A stretch of DNA of 64,000 bases from Vallitalea longa (GTDB lineage Bacteria > Bacillota > Clostridia > Lachnospirales > Vallitaleaceae). The translations under genes and the position numbers were made by a program. Of the stretch, positions 25,080 through 34,826 are shown one piece after another. The notes beneath the pieces were generated by a model. The model did no database searches, was not told where the DNA came from, and saw nothing but the letters and a program-made list of their open reading frames with translations. The stretch covers positions 930,001 to 994,000 of the forward strand of contig NZ_BRLB01000001.1 in assembly GCF_027923465.1 (NCBI RefSeq), given 5' to 3'. Within the stretch, counting starts at the first letter, position 1. Every line of letters starts with the position of its first letter.

Positions 25080-25793
25080 TTACAGATTATACTTAGCTGC
25101 AGATTCATCAAGTGCTTTACGACACTTTGCAACACCCGCATTAATTCCATCAGCATCACGGAATATAGCTGATGATAAAATAACAACATCAGGGTTACAG
25201 GCAATCAGTGGATCCATATTATCAAACCTCAATCCTCCATCAATTGCCAATTCACATCGTGGGTTCTTCTTGTCGATAAGTGTTCTAGCACGTTGTACAA
25301 GATCTATTGAGCTTTTTCTCCAGCCCCAATTGTCTTTACCATCTGTATCATCCACACCATGGGTAACAATATGAAGACGGTCAATATCATTTATTGATTC
25401 ATCAACAAAACATAGCGGTGTATAACATCCTAATGTCAAACCTATCTTCATTCCAAATTCTCTACAGTAATTGATGATATAGGCAAGAGGTGCACCTATA
25501 AAATGTTCTGCTGGAAGAATCAGCATTGAACAACCTGCATTTGCTATTTTTTCAATAAAAAGGCGATCACATTCCCGAGTGTAGATATGACATTCTATAG
25601 GTTTAGTTATTTCTTCCCTTAAACCTTCAATGATTTGGTGACCACCCATAAGCTGTTGATTCTTAAGGTCATGCATATCTGCTGCATCAGAGTGAATATA
25701 ATCAACTCCTGCTCTGTCTGCCTCAAGTGCTCTATCAAGAATACGTGCATAACTGACATGCGCTAAGCCTGCTGCTATTTTTATATGTTTCAT
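25080..25793 (-). CDS. Ribulose-phosphate 3-epimerase-like protein
   Basis: 237 aa TIM-barrel protein of the RPE superfamily. Recognisable motifs are DYIHSDAADMHD (normally LHxDxMDG), IECHIYTRECD (normally DxHLM) and LAIDGGLR (normally EVDGGI). The metal-binding His and Asp appear kept, but the loops differ, so the substrate is probably not plain ribulose-5-P. It is the last gene of the peptide-uptake operon, 42 nt after an amidohydrolase. Such divergent members act as aldose/ketose-phosphate epimerases for unusual sugars. Confidence 0.7.
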   Translation of the reverse strand: MKHIKIAAGLAHVSYARILDRALEADRAGVDYIHSDAADMHDLKNQQLMGGHQIIEGLREEITKPIECHIYTRECDRLFIEKIANAGCSMLILPAEHFIGAPLAYIINYCREFGMKIGLTLGCYTPLCFVDESINDIDRLHIVTHGVDDTDGKDNWGWRKSSIDLVQRARTLIDKKNPRCELAIDGGLRFDNMDPLIACNPDVVILSSAIFRDADGINAGVAKCRKALDESAAKYNL

Positions 25794-25835
25794 ATTATCA
25801 GTCTCCTTTATATTTTATAATTTGATTAGTTCCTA

Positions 25836-26996
25836 TTACTCCACCCTATTATGGATAATCTCACCCTCAATCAACGTCAATACACATGTTGCATTAACTG
25901 ACTCTACAGGATTTTCTGTAAAAACTGTAATATCTGCATCTTTACCAGCAGCAATACTACCTACACGATCATCAACCTTTAATATTTGTGCTGCATTAAT
26001 TGTTATTGCCTTAATTGCCTCTAACATAGGCAATCCTTCACGTATACATGCCCCTGCTGCAATTAGTATATCTCTGGTATGCGTCGCAGGAAGATCAGAC
26101 ATTATGGCGAATTTCACTCCATTCTCATAGAGTATTCTCCCTGCCTTTGGTGATTGATTAGCTACCTCAAGTTTATGTGGAAATCCTATGAGCGGTCCTA
26201 TTATCACACCATTCGCATATGCAAGTTGATCTGGAATAAGATGTCCTTCACTACAATGTTCTATGGACATATCCAAATCGAATTCTTTTGCAATACGCAG
26301 TGCCGTTAATATGTCATCAGCACGATGTGCATGCGCCTTTACAGGCAGTAGTCCCTCTACTACAGGCACAAGTGCTTCTAGTTTCATATCAAAAGCAGGT
26401 AATGGTTTCTTTTCTTTCTCTGCTTTCTGTTTTTCGAGTGCATAACGCTTTGCTTTAAATAATGCTTCTCTAATGATTGCAGCTGTACCCATACGTGTAA
26501 CAGGTGCTGCACCATTGTGGGCACTCTTTGGATTTTCACCAAAGGCCATTTTCATTGCAGAAGGTTCCCTGACAATCATTTCATCAAATGTTTTACCATA
26601 GGTTTTCATAGTAACGAACTGACCGCAGATTGGATTTGCACTTCCTGGACCTGTGGAAACACAGGTTACCCCATTGATATATGAATGTTTGAATTCTACA
26701 TCAAAAGGATTAATTCCATCAATACCCCTCAGCTCAGGGGTATTTGCGGATGTAGTTTCATTACCATCTACACCTCTTTCACCCATAGCAGAACCAAATA
26801 CACCTATATGACAATGAGCGTCAATGAGACCTGGTAATACTACTTTTCCTGTACAGTCAATGACTCTTGCCCCTTCTTCCGTAAGATTCTTACCGATCTT
26901 AGAAATCTTCTTACCATTAATCAATACATCACATACATTAGGCACTTCATCATTTACCATTGTGTAAACTAATCCATTTGTCAAAAGAATATTCAT
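25836..26996 (-). CDS. Amidohydrolase, imidazolonepropionase-like (first of two)
   Basis: 386 aa, metal-dependent amidohydrolase superfamily. Ligand motifs: DAHCHIG (first His pair), VKAHAHR, IEHCSEGH and MSDLPATH with the catalytic Asp. A C-terminal beta-sandwich closes with VGSIAAGKDADITVFTENP. The family hydrolyses C-N bonds in imidazolones, hydantoin-like rings, or N-acylated and proline-containing dipeptides. Being among two peptidases and a peptide transporter, it likely removes a non-standard acyl or cyclic residue. It begins 8 nt after the M3 peptidase stop. Confidence 0.78.
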   Translation of the reverse strand: MNILLTNGLVYTMVNDEVPNVCDVLINGKKISKIGKNLTEEGARVIDCTGKVVLPGLIDAHCHIGVFGSAMGERGVDGNETTSANTPELRGIDGINPFDVEFKHSYINGVTCVSTGPGSANPICGQFVTMKTYGKTFDEMIVREPSAMKMAFGENPKSAHNGAAPVTRMGTAAIIREALFKAKRYALEKQKAEKEKKPLPAFDMKLEALVPVVEGLLPVKAHAHRADDILTALRIAKEFDLDMSIEHCSEGHLIPDQLAYANGVIIGPLIGFPHKLEVANQSPKAGRILYENGVKFAIMSDLPATHTRDILIAAGACIREGLPMLEAIKAITINAAQILKVDDRVGSIAAGKDADITVFTENPVESVNATCVLTLIEGEIIHNRVE

Positions 26997-27004
26997 ATGC
27001 TCAC

Positions 27005-28681
27005 CTATACCCTTAATCCTGAACTAAAATCAAGGACCTTATCACTTATTCTCTTTAATATTCCTTCCTCAAAAGGCGTAGAGAGTCCCGCGCGTTTTAT
27101 TATTTCTGTAAAGGAATACTTACCACTATCTTTAATAAGTCGAATATATGCCTCCCATGATTTTTCATGGTCTTCTTCATCAAGTACCCAGAATTGAAGT
27201 GCACAAACTTGTGCTAATACATAATCAATATAGTAGAATGGCCACTTCATTACATGAATCTGATGTTGCCATGCACGTCCTTCAGAATAAAATAAACCTT
27301 CCTCATATTTACGCCAAGGAATGAACTCTTTCTCTAATTCCTTCCATAGAGAACGGCGTTCTTCTGGTGTCATTTCAGGATTATCATATACTTTTGTCTG
27401 AAAAACATCTATAGCTGTCCCATAAGGAATAAATGCAAGACTATCCTTGAGTTGACGATATTTATACTTATCAACATCTTCTGTAATGATCTCATCAATG
27501 TTTTGCCATACGAAAAACTCCATGCTCATTGAATGTGTTTCGCATATATCAGCAGATTGAACACACACTCCTGATGCAGGCTCACCACGATGCATAAATG
27601 AATTCAAACCATGTCCACACTCATGAGCGAATGTTTCAACTGCCCCTTCTGTAGCATTGTAGGTTTCAAATACGTAAGGCATGTTACATAGTGGCATATA
27701 ATTAGAATACGCACCATTTGTCTTGCCCTTACGTAAATCCAGATCAAAGAATTCTCTTTCATATAATTCATCAAAGAATACCTTTGTTTCTGGAGACAAC
27801 TTGGTAAAAATCTTCTTGAATGAAGGCAATAGATCTTTTGTTACAGTCGCCTGTCTGTTTGGAAACAAAGTTGATTCATCATAATTCTTAACCTCGTGAC
27901 CAAGACGTTTTGCTTGCTCTTCAACCATCTTTGAAACTACTGGAACAATATATTTCTTCACATTATCTGCAAAAACAAGAAGTTCATCACGTCCATAACT
28001 TGTCCTTCCGAATTTATGCAAACAATAATCTGTATAACTTTCAAAACCTGTTTTATGTGCAATCTCAGTACGAATTTTCATCATTTCATCATAAATTCTA
28101 TCAAACTCAGGAGCTTGTTTCATCATAGCACGTTCGCCTAGAACAGCATATTTTTTTCGAGTTTCACGATCTGCACTTTGACCGAGTTTGTTGATCTCAG
28201 GCATGGTAAGTGTTTTACCATCGACTTCAATCGATAAACGTGACCTTATGGTGGAATATTCTTGCGAGAGTTCATTTTCAGCTTCCATTAACGTTAAGAC
28301 TTCTTCTGATACAGTACGTTTTTTCATGACTGCACTATTGAAGAATTCATTTCCAATTAATTTTCTTAACTCCTCACGAAATGGACTTTGAAGTATTGCA
28401 TCATCCCTCTTTTGCATTAGGAGAGAAAACTCTGGTTTTATCTTGTTAAAGAAAGCTTCCTCCTCAAGATAAAACTTATCATAGGAATTATTTGTATTAC
28501 CTGCTTCTGAAAGTGTTGCATAACTTACAAATACTTTTTCTAGATAATCAGTTTCGATTATCTGTAAATATGCTTCACCTACTGTTGTTGCCAACTCAAG
28601 TTTTTTTGTATGGTTTATGAACCTTTCAGATAATTCTTGAAAGTCCACTCTTTCATATGGAAATTCCTTAAACTTTATCAT
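27005..28681 (-). CDS. M3-family oligoendopeptidase (PepF type)
   Basis: 558 aa. Zinc motif HECGH at 353-357 with the third ligand Glu381 (SADICETHSMSMEFF). The helical N-terminal region and C-terminal tail GTAIDVFQTKVYDNPEMTPE fit PepF/M3B oligopeptidases (~560-600 aa). It is cytoplasmic and cuts imported peptides of about 5-20 residues. Its ATG comes 1 nt after the stop of the upstream alcohol dehydrogenase, showing tight coupling within the operon. Confidence 0.9.
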   Translation of the reverse strand: MIKFKEFPYERVDFQELSERFINHTKKLELATTVGEAYLQIIETDYLEKVFVSYATLSEAGNTNNSYDKFYLEEEAFFNKIKPEFSLLMQKRDDAILQSPFREELRKLIGNEFFNSAVMKKRTVSEEVLTLMEAENELSQEYSTIRSRLSIEVDGKTLTMPEINKLGQSADRETRKKYAVLGERAMMKQAPEFDRIYDEMMKIRTEIAHKTGFESYTDYCLHKFGRTSYGRDELLVFADNVKKYIVPVVSKMVEEQAKRLGHEVKNYDESTLFPNRQATVTKDLLPSFKKIFTKLSPETKVFFDELYEREFFDLDLRKGKTNGAYSNYMPLCNMPYVFETYNATEGAVETFAHECGHGLNSFMHRGEPASGVCVQSADICETHSMSMEFFVWQNIDEIITEDVDKYKYRQLKDSLAFIPYGTAIDVFQTKVYDNPEMTPEERRSLWKELEKEFIPWRKYEEGLFYSEGRAWQHQIHVMKWPFYYIDYVLAQVCALQFWVLDEEDHEKSWEAYIRLIKDSGKYSFTEIIKRAGLSTPFEEGILKRISDKVLDFSSGLRV

Positions 28682-28682
28682 A

Positions 28683-29852
28683 TCAAAATGCCTCCTTTAA
28701 GATATTCGTCAATTCTTCCTTACTACCAAAAGGCAGTACCCCTAATAAGAAGTGATTACTCATCTTTTCTTTTTCTTCTTCAGTGGTTCCAAGTTCTGTC
28801 AGTGATTTATTAAGTTCTAGAATCTCTAAAAAATCTTCTACTAACACTGGTAACTTGGATGCGGCTATATTATCATCTACATTCTCCAAATCGGTATTGA
28901 ACAAACGTGCAACTTCAGCACATTTTTCAGGTGTCTTCGTTATTTGGAAACGAACAAAACCCGGATATAGAGAGGCAAGGGCCTGACCATGTGGAATATA
29001 TGAAGCAATACCACCTATAATTTCACTTAAAGGGTGAGGAATAGTTGCAGCAGCATTTGAAAGTGAAATCCCAGCGAACATTTCGGCCTCACTCATCATC
29101 TCACGAAGCTTGATATTTCTAGAATCTTCCATGAGACGTGGTAACGCATATATTATATTCTGCAATGCTTGTCTACCGATAGTCTTAGTATAGACACTTG
29201 CTTCTTCACGCATATAACTTTCAAAGGCATGAGAGAATGCATCAAAACCTGTCATAGCTGTAAGATTCCTAGGCATTGTAACAGTTAGTTCTACATCTAT
29301 AATTGCTTCCTTAGGGAATACCTGATTATGGAAAATACAAACCTTTTCGTCTGTAGTCTCATCACTGATAATCATCGCTTGGGTCAACTCACTACCAGTC
29401 CCAGCTGTTGTTGGAATGGTAATTAAAGGAAGTACTGGTGTAGAAACTGCCTCATAATCTGCAAAAGGACTAGTAAAACTGTCATATGCCTTGTTCCAAT
29501 CAATCTTGTCAGGTTGATAGAATAATGAAATGGCTTTTGCTGTATCAATAGAACTTCCACCGCCTACTGCCACCACTACTTGTACATTTTTTGAATTTAC
29601 AATGCCAATCGCCTTTTCTATACTCTGAACAGTAGGATTTGGTACGACTTCATCATAATGTATTGTCTCTATTTCTTTTCTAGATAGAAGTTCCTTAACT
29701 CTGTCATAAAGAGGATTTAGTACTTTCTCTTTCTTTGTAGTCGTAACTAGTAAACATTTTGTACCGTATTTTTTTACAATATCTCCAATATTATTCAATT
29801 GCCCTGCTCCGAAATGAATCTTTGTTGGATTATAAAATGTAAACTGTTCCAT
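28683..29852 (-). CDS. Iron-containing alcohol dehydrogenase (second in window)
   Basis: 389 aa, group III alcohol dehydrogenase. Nucleotide motif VGGGSSIDTAKAI; metal ligands in TGFDAFSHAFES (Asp, His), IPHPLSE and IPHGQA. It differs clearly from the YqhD-like enzyme at 6504, being closer to the butanol/1,3-propanediol/lactaldehyde group. In the peptide operon it may reduce an aldehyde released from a catabolised amino acid or sugar moiety. GGAGG start site; 24-nt gap to the preceding gene. Confidence 0.85.
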   Translation of the reverse strand: MEQFTFYNPTKIHFGAGQLNNIGDIVKKYGTKCLLVTTTKKEKVLNPLYDRVKELLSRKEIETIHYDEVVPNPTVQSIEKAIGIVNSKNVQVVVAVGGGSSIDTAKAISLFYQPDKIDWNKAYDSFTSPFADYEAVSTPVLPLITIPTTAGTGSELTQAMIISDETTDEKVCIFHNQVFPKEAIIDVELTVTMPRNLTAMTGFDAFSHAFESYMREEASVYTKTIGRQALQNIIYALPRLMEDSRNIKLREMMSEAEMFAGISLSNAAATIPHPLSEIIGGIASYIPHGQALASLYPGFVRFQITKTPEKCAEVARLFNTDLENVDDNIAASKLPVLVEDFLEILELNKSLTELGTTEEEKEKMSNHFLLGVLPFGSKEELTNILKEAF

Positions 29853-29876
29853 TAGTACCTCCCTATCTATAATTGA

Positions 29877-31046
29877 TTATTGAATTTTAGTACCTTTTAT
29901 CCAAACGTCTTTTGGTCCCTCAATAGCATTAAAATCCTCAAATGGTGATTTAGATAAAGCTATGAATGAGGCTTCTTTCCCTACAGCAATCATGCCCAAC
30001 TGATCTTGATCAAGTAATATAGCGCCGTTCTTTGTTCCGATCTTCAGTACATCTGCTGTATCAATTCCTATGTTGTGAAGAAGTACCAATTCGTAAAAAG
30101 CTCTCTCATGAGGGTTAAATGGACATCCTGCATCAGTTCCCATTGCAAGAGGAATCCCCATTGAAAATGCCTTCAATGTCGCTTTGTTATGTATTTCTAG
30201 AATTGCTTTTGATTTTTTGTGGTCTGGATTATCTGGCTCCCTACGAATACCTTCCACTGTAGCATAATATGGTGCACATAATGTGGGTACGAGAAATGTA
30301 CCTCGTTCAATCATCAACTTCATGATATCCTCACTATTGAAGACACCATGTTCAATAGAATCCACTCCAGCAAGAACACTACGTTTAATCGCTGTGTTGC
30401 CATGTGCATGCACTGCAACTTTTCGTCCACGTGCGTGTGCTTCTCTTACAGCTGCATCAATTTCTTCTTGATTGACCTCAGGAGGCCCTTGTTCCTCTCC
30501 TAAAGAGTTGACTCCACCTGACATCATGACCTTTACGATATCAGCACCTTCTTTTATAACTAGACGTGCACCTTTAGTGAATTCATCTACACCATCACAT
30601 TCCACACCTATTTCATAGCCATGACCTCCTGTCGCTGTCAGTGCCTTTCCAGAACTTATTAATTTCGGTAAACCTTCTAGTTCACCACATTTTTGTGCAT
30701 TACTGATACCAATAGTCACACCTTCACAAGATCCTAGATCTCTACATGCAACTACACCAGCAGTCATAAGTTTTTTTAGTTTATCAAGAGCATTAATAGT
30801 TGTCTGCGCCCACCCAATTGCATTAGTTGGTGCTCTATCAATTGATGCAAGATGTACATGACAATCAATTAATCCAGGCATAACAAAATTATCAGACATA
30901 TCAATTGTCTCACTTATTGTGAATGTTGATATTTCGTCACTATCACTATCACCAGTCCAGATTATCTTCTCTCCATCTGTTATAATTGATTGATTGAACA
31001 AACGCTCTTCACCATTAAACAGTTCCTTAAATATATATAATTTCAT
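29877..31046 (-). CDS. Amidohydrolase, Xaa-Pro dipeptidase-like (second of two)
   Basis: 389 aa. Motifs: LIDCHVHLAS (His pair), GADIVKVMMSGG (probable carboxylated Lys), VAVHAHG, SIEHGVF and MGTDAGCPFN (catalytic Asp). This pattern fits the binuclear amidohydrolases that act as prolidases or on N-acyl amino acids (Sgx9260-like, Xaa-Arg/Xaa-Pro dipeptidases). The frame begins with a GTG at 31055, but ATG 31046 lies after GGAG. The gene overlaps the end of the aminopeptidase gene. Confidence 0.8.
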   Translation of the reverse strand: MKLYIFKELFNGEERLFNQSIITDGEKIIWTGDSDSDEISTFTISETIDMSDNFVMPGLIDCHVHLASIDRAPTNAIGWAQTTINALDKLKKLMTAGVVACRDLGSCEGVTIGISNAQKCGELEGLPKLISSGKALTATGGHGYEIGVECDGVDEFTKGARLVIKEGADIVKVMMSGGVNSLGEEQGPPEVNQEEIDAAVREAHARGRKVAVHAHGNTAIKRSVLAGVDSIEHGVFNSEDIMKLMIERGTFLVPTLCAPYYATVEGIRREPDNPDHKKSKAILEIHNKATLKAFSMGIPLAMGTDAGCPFNPHERAFYELVLLHNIGIDTADVLKIGTKNGAILLDQDQLGMIAVGKEASFIALSKSPFEDFNAIEGPKDVWIKGTKIQ

Positions 31047-31051
31047 ATGTA

Positions 31052-32974
31052 TCACTCCAAATTCTTATTAAGCTTATTGGCAACACTAGGAACAAATCTT
31101 CCATCCCTTATTATTACATGTTCCTCATTTAGTTTTGTATCAGTACCTACAAACAACCCCATCTCATTAAATGGAATAGTGATGTCCGTATGAAAATTCA
31201 TATAACAATCTGGGTTCTCCTTACGTTTCATCGTAATTTCATTTTCACGTGCTATCATTTCTTTACCACTGTATATATTATATACAGGGCTGTCCTCTCC
31301 ACGGGCAAAACATGGGTCACCAACGGCAATGTGAGGACCCATTTTTTCTGCCAGTAGGATTGGTAATCGAGAGAACAGATTAAAATCTAAAGCCATACGG
31401 TAGGCTAATGTATTAGTACCTATTGAAAGTTCACCTATGGGAACATTCTCTGTACTATTCAACAGATTCTCGAATATATATTGTCTATTCTCTTCTTCAT
31501 CTGAAAAATTATCGCAATCATAATCTGTCACAAGTCCATCTCTAAAAGTTAGTCTAAGATTTTTATAATATTTATTCTTTAGAAATATTTCTTTTACATT
31601 AAGTACACCATTCGTCTCAGCTAGTATTGGTGTAGTAAACATTTCACCATGAGGTACATTAATATCTCCACCACAGTTTAAAAACTTTGTCTGAGTCCCT
31701 TTATTTTTCAACTGCGACATAGATACATTTAAATCCGTTACATTACCATTCATACCAACAAGATGCACTCTATCACACTTATCTAAGATACCAATAAGTT
31801 TTTCTTGTATCAGTTCATATGGTTCTGATTCCTCAGTATTAAGTTTGGAAAATCCATCAAAGATTTCTTGAAAATCATAACCTACACGTTTATCTGGAAA
31901 TACTACACTGCAAAAGGACAAAGTATCAGGTTTTAGTAAATTTGATTCAATACCTCTATTCTCTGCAATCATAGAATTATATATCTTCAATGTATCAGTA
32001 GATGGATGATATGCATATTTGCTTAGCGTATCTGGCTCAACCTCATTACCGAAAGTACCTACACGAATGAAACCACAAGTGTTTTTGATATATTCGTGGT
32101 AACGTTCTATTGCAATACTATAAGCATGTTTCTGAGCCTCATAACATTCCAAACTCGAATATATAGCATAATCATAACTATGGTCCATAATACACTGTCC
32201 TTGATAAGCAATTGATGACGGCATAAGAATAATTGGTTCCATACCACGTCTTCTTAGTATCTCAACAATGCCCTGTGCCAATGCTTCCTGCCCGATAGCA
32301 TACATTATTCGTATGTTTGTACGATTACCTATTGTACGAGATTGGCTTAGAAAGCCATGGAAAAATGCATCAACAATATGATTAGCCATCTTATCAATCG
32401 TAACCTGTGGTAATGCATACCAATATTGGCACATTTCTTGCTCTAGTTTAGTAATATATACTCCGTATCCTGACATCCAATCAAGATTAGAAGGATTCGC
32501 ACTCTCAAGTACACGATTAAAACAATTGATTGTTGTTGACCTTTCCAACATTAGAGTATCTTCTATATGTATTCGTGTCTTACAGAACTGCTTATCAAAC
32601 TCCCCTTGAAGTTTTTCTCTATCTAAATCCATAAAGTATTTACGAAGAGCTATGAGAAGATCACTTTTATTCCATACGAATATAGGACGATTAAGCATAA
32701 CATTTCGTAACGATCGGTCAAAAGCATAGTAGATAACACTAAGAATATCTGCATCTGCAAATCCAAGTTCATGAAGATACCTAGGGTTAGCAAAATTATG
32801 AGCATAATCTAACCCCATTCCTCCAAAAAGTAGTTTATTCTGCTCCAAAGTTCTGTGTTTGCCAATATTTTGTCTTATCCTTTGAGCTGTATTCAATTTC
32901 TCATTGCATGATTCAAGAAACAAATCATAATAATATCTCAATTCATTATCTACCACTTTACATATCTCCTTCAT
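31052..32974 (-). CDS. M29-like aminopeptidase with ~210-residue N-terminal extension
   Basis: 640 aa; M29 aminopeptidases (AmpS/PepS) are ~410. The M29-like part starts near 215 (NIRIMYAIGQEALAQ) and includes CGGDINVPHGEMFTTP with ligand Glu444, GELSIGTN (Glu515), MGPHIAVGDP (His548) and NFHTDITI (His595, Asp597). The first ~210 residues are helical and unrecognised. The enzyme would remove N-terminal residues from imported peptides. Its place directly after oppA and before an amidohydrolase supports peptide degradation. The extension may change specificity or oligomer state. Confidence 0.7.
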   Translation of the reverse strand: MKEICKVVDNELRYYYDLFLESCNEKLNTAQRIRQNIGKHRTLEQNKLLFGGMGLDYAHNFANPRYLHELGFADADILSVIYYAFDRSLRNVMLNRPIFVWNKSDLLIALRKYFMDLDREKLQGEFDKQFCKTRIHIEDTLMLERSTTINCFNRVLESANPSNLDWMSGYGVYITKLEQEMCQYWYALPQVTIDKMANHIVDAFFHGFLSQSRTIGNRTNIRIMYAIGQEALAQGIVEILRRRGMEPIILMPSSIAYQGQCIMDHSYDYAIYSSLECYEAQKHAYSIAIERYHEYIKNTCGFIRVGTFGNEVEPDTLSKYAYHPSTDTLKIYNSMIAENRGIESNLLKPDTLSFCSVVFPDKRVGYDFQEIFDGFSKLNTEESEPYELIQEKLIGILDKCDRVHLVGMNGNVTDLNVSMSQLKNKGTQTKFLNCGGDINVPHGEMFTTPILAETNGVLNVKEIFLKNKYYKNLRLTFRDGLVTDYDCDNFSDEEENRQYIFENLLNSTENVPIGELSIGTNTLAYRMALDFNLFSRLPILLAEKMGPHIAVGDPCFARGEDSPVYNIYSGKEMIARENEITMKRKENPDCYMNFHTDITIPFNEMGLFVGTDTKLNEEHVIIRDGRFVPSVANKLNKNLE

Positions 32975-33011
32975 ATTTCTCTTCTTATAAGTTGGATGCC
33001 ATTAATTGGAG

Positions 33012-34769
33012 CTATTGAATGATGTCTACATATTTATAATCATACTCTAGACCGACACTGAACATACGTAGACCCGTCACATTTTCTCTTTGAACATAAT
33101 TGACATATTTGAACGTCATAGGAATGTACAAATAAGCATCACAAGCCATTTTTTCACATTCTTTGATTAGTTTGATTCTTTCATCCCCTGTAGCTACCAA
33201 TGTTTTTTCCCAAAGTGCATTGTATTCTTCACTTTCCCATTGTTTCTCATTATAGATGAATCCAAGGAATTCTCCTGCATCGTAAGTTGAACCTGTTGGT
33301 CCACCACCAATCAAACATTGATACGTACCACCAATAATATATGGCATTAGATTAGCCATCTCTAGAGGTTTCATAAGAACATTGACCCCAAGGTATTGTT
33401 TCCACATGGCTTGCATTGCTTGAACATTGGTTATAACACCTGGTGCATTCGGTAAAACAAATTCAGCTTCTTGTTCAAATTGTTCCTTTGTCTTACCACA
33501 TTCAGCTAACCCTTCTGCAAATAGATCTTTTGCACGATCAATAGCACCTTCTTTACCTGAAGCATAAGTTTTTCCGTCAATTGATCCACCAGGGAAGTTA
33601 TGCATGTCATATACTAAATCTCCTTGTTGCTCTCTGAAATCTCCACCATTCTCACCACGCATTCCATAAGGTACTAAGCCATATGCTGCTCCTTTAGGTT
33701 GCTTGACAACATCATTAACAAATGCTTGACGGTCAAATGTGAGTCCTAGTGCTTCACGAATCTTTTCATTCTGGAAATAGTTAAAAGCGACACCTTCTAT
33801 TTCTTTATGACTGTTGAATTGAATGATCTGAGTTGATAGTTTACGTACCTCGGATACATTGTCATATTTACCAGCATCTGCAACTTCTTGACTGATTGTC
33901 ATGAAGTCAATAGCCTCTGTATCATACAAACTTTGAATAGTGTTTGCATCTTTAGCCAAAGTGATTTCTACTCTAGAAAGTTTCACATTATCTGCATCCC
34001 AATAATTAGGATTTTTCTCTAGGGTCATAGAGACTTCTTGATCCCAACTAGTAAGAGTAAATGGACCTGAACAAACGATTTTATCTAAGTCAGTACCATA
34101 AAGCGCTCCATATTCTTCAGCTGCTTTCTTTTGGACAGGTGCGAATGAAGCTGTTCTAACATAATCAATAAAGTAATCTGTTGGTTTTTCAAGAGTAAAT
34201 ATAATTTTATTGCCCTCTGCTCTAACACCCATATCCTCATATGGTAAATCTTCAATAGGATCTGCATCTTCAGATTCAGTTCTACTTGAATAAATGGCTT
34301 CAGCATTTTTAAATATAAAAAAATCATTTACATTTGGTGAATTCATTTCAGGATTAAGTGGACGTTGAAATGAATAAACTATATCTTCTGTTGTAACAGG
34401 TGTACCATCTGACCACATAGCACCTTCACGTAATGTGAATGTCCATACAGTTGCATCCTCATTATGTTCAACTTTTTCAGCCAAACCAGGCTCATAACCC
34501 ATACCACTTTCATCAAAACGAACAAGAGGTTCATGTGTCGCATTGATAATTGAATTGGCATTAGCATCACGGAAAATAATTGGGTCAAGACTTGTTGGGT
34601 TACCACCTAGGATTGTATTGAACACTTTCTCTACTGCTTTTCCCTTATTATCATTTGTTGAATCATTTGTAGTCGGTTCTCCATCTTTCTTTGTACATGA
34701 ACTGAACACCATTATTAATAACAAGATCATTACCAGCAGTACACTAACCTTTACATTAATTTTTTTCAT
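33012..34769 (-). CDS. oppA: Oligopeptide-binding lipoprotein OppA
   Basis: 585 aa. Lipoprotein signal peptide (LLVMILLLIMVFSSC, Cys25), then the SBP_bac_5 opening FNTILGGNPTSLDP and the conserved WTFTLREGAMWSDGTPVTTEDI and CSGPFTLTSW. It captures peptides outside the cell and passes them to OppBC. It is fifth in the operon, after the ATPases. AGGAGG start site. Binding preference (peptide, dipeptide or other) cannot be read from sequence. Confidence 0.9.
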   Translation of the reverse strand: MKKINVKVSVLLVMILLLIMVFSSCTKKDGEPTTNDSTNDNKGKAVEKVFNTILGGNPTSLDPIIFRDANANSIINATHEPLVRFDESGMGYEPGLAEKVEHNEDATVWTFTLREGAMWSDGTPVTTEDIVYSFQRPLNPEMNSPNVNDFFIFKNAEAIYSSRTESEDADPIEDLPYEDMGVRAEGNKIIFTLEKPTDYFIDYVRTASFAPVQKKAAEEYGALYGTDLDKIVCSGPFTLTSWDQEVSMTLEKNPNYWDADNVKLSRVEITLAKDANTIQSLYDTEAIDFMTISQEVADAGKYDNVSEVRKLSTQIIQFNSHKEIEGVAFNYFQNEKIREALGLTFDRQAFVNDVVKQPKGAAYGLVPYGMRGENGGDFREQQGDLVYDMHNFPGGSIDGKTYASGKEGAIDRAKDLFAEGLAECGKTKEQFEQEAEFVLPNAPGVITNVQAMQAMWKQYLGVNVLMKPLEMANLMPYIIGGTYQCLIGGGPTGSTYDAGEFLGFIYNEKQWESEEYNALWEKTLVATGDERIKLIKECEKMACDAYLYIPMTFKYVNYVQRENVTGLRMFSVGLEYDYKYVDIIQ

Positions 34770-34826
34770 TGATTCTCCTCCTTAATAATTTTGGTTTAGA
34801 GCATTTTACAACATACATCATATACT

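Noticed and set aside
24998-25204. 68-codon minus-strand ORF
   Set aside because: Overlaps the end of the RPE-like gene in another frame and runs into a stem-loop; not coding in appearance.
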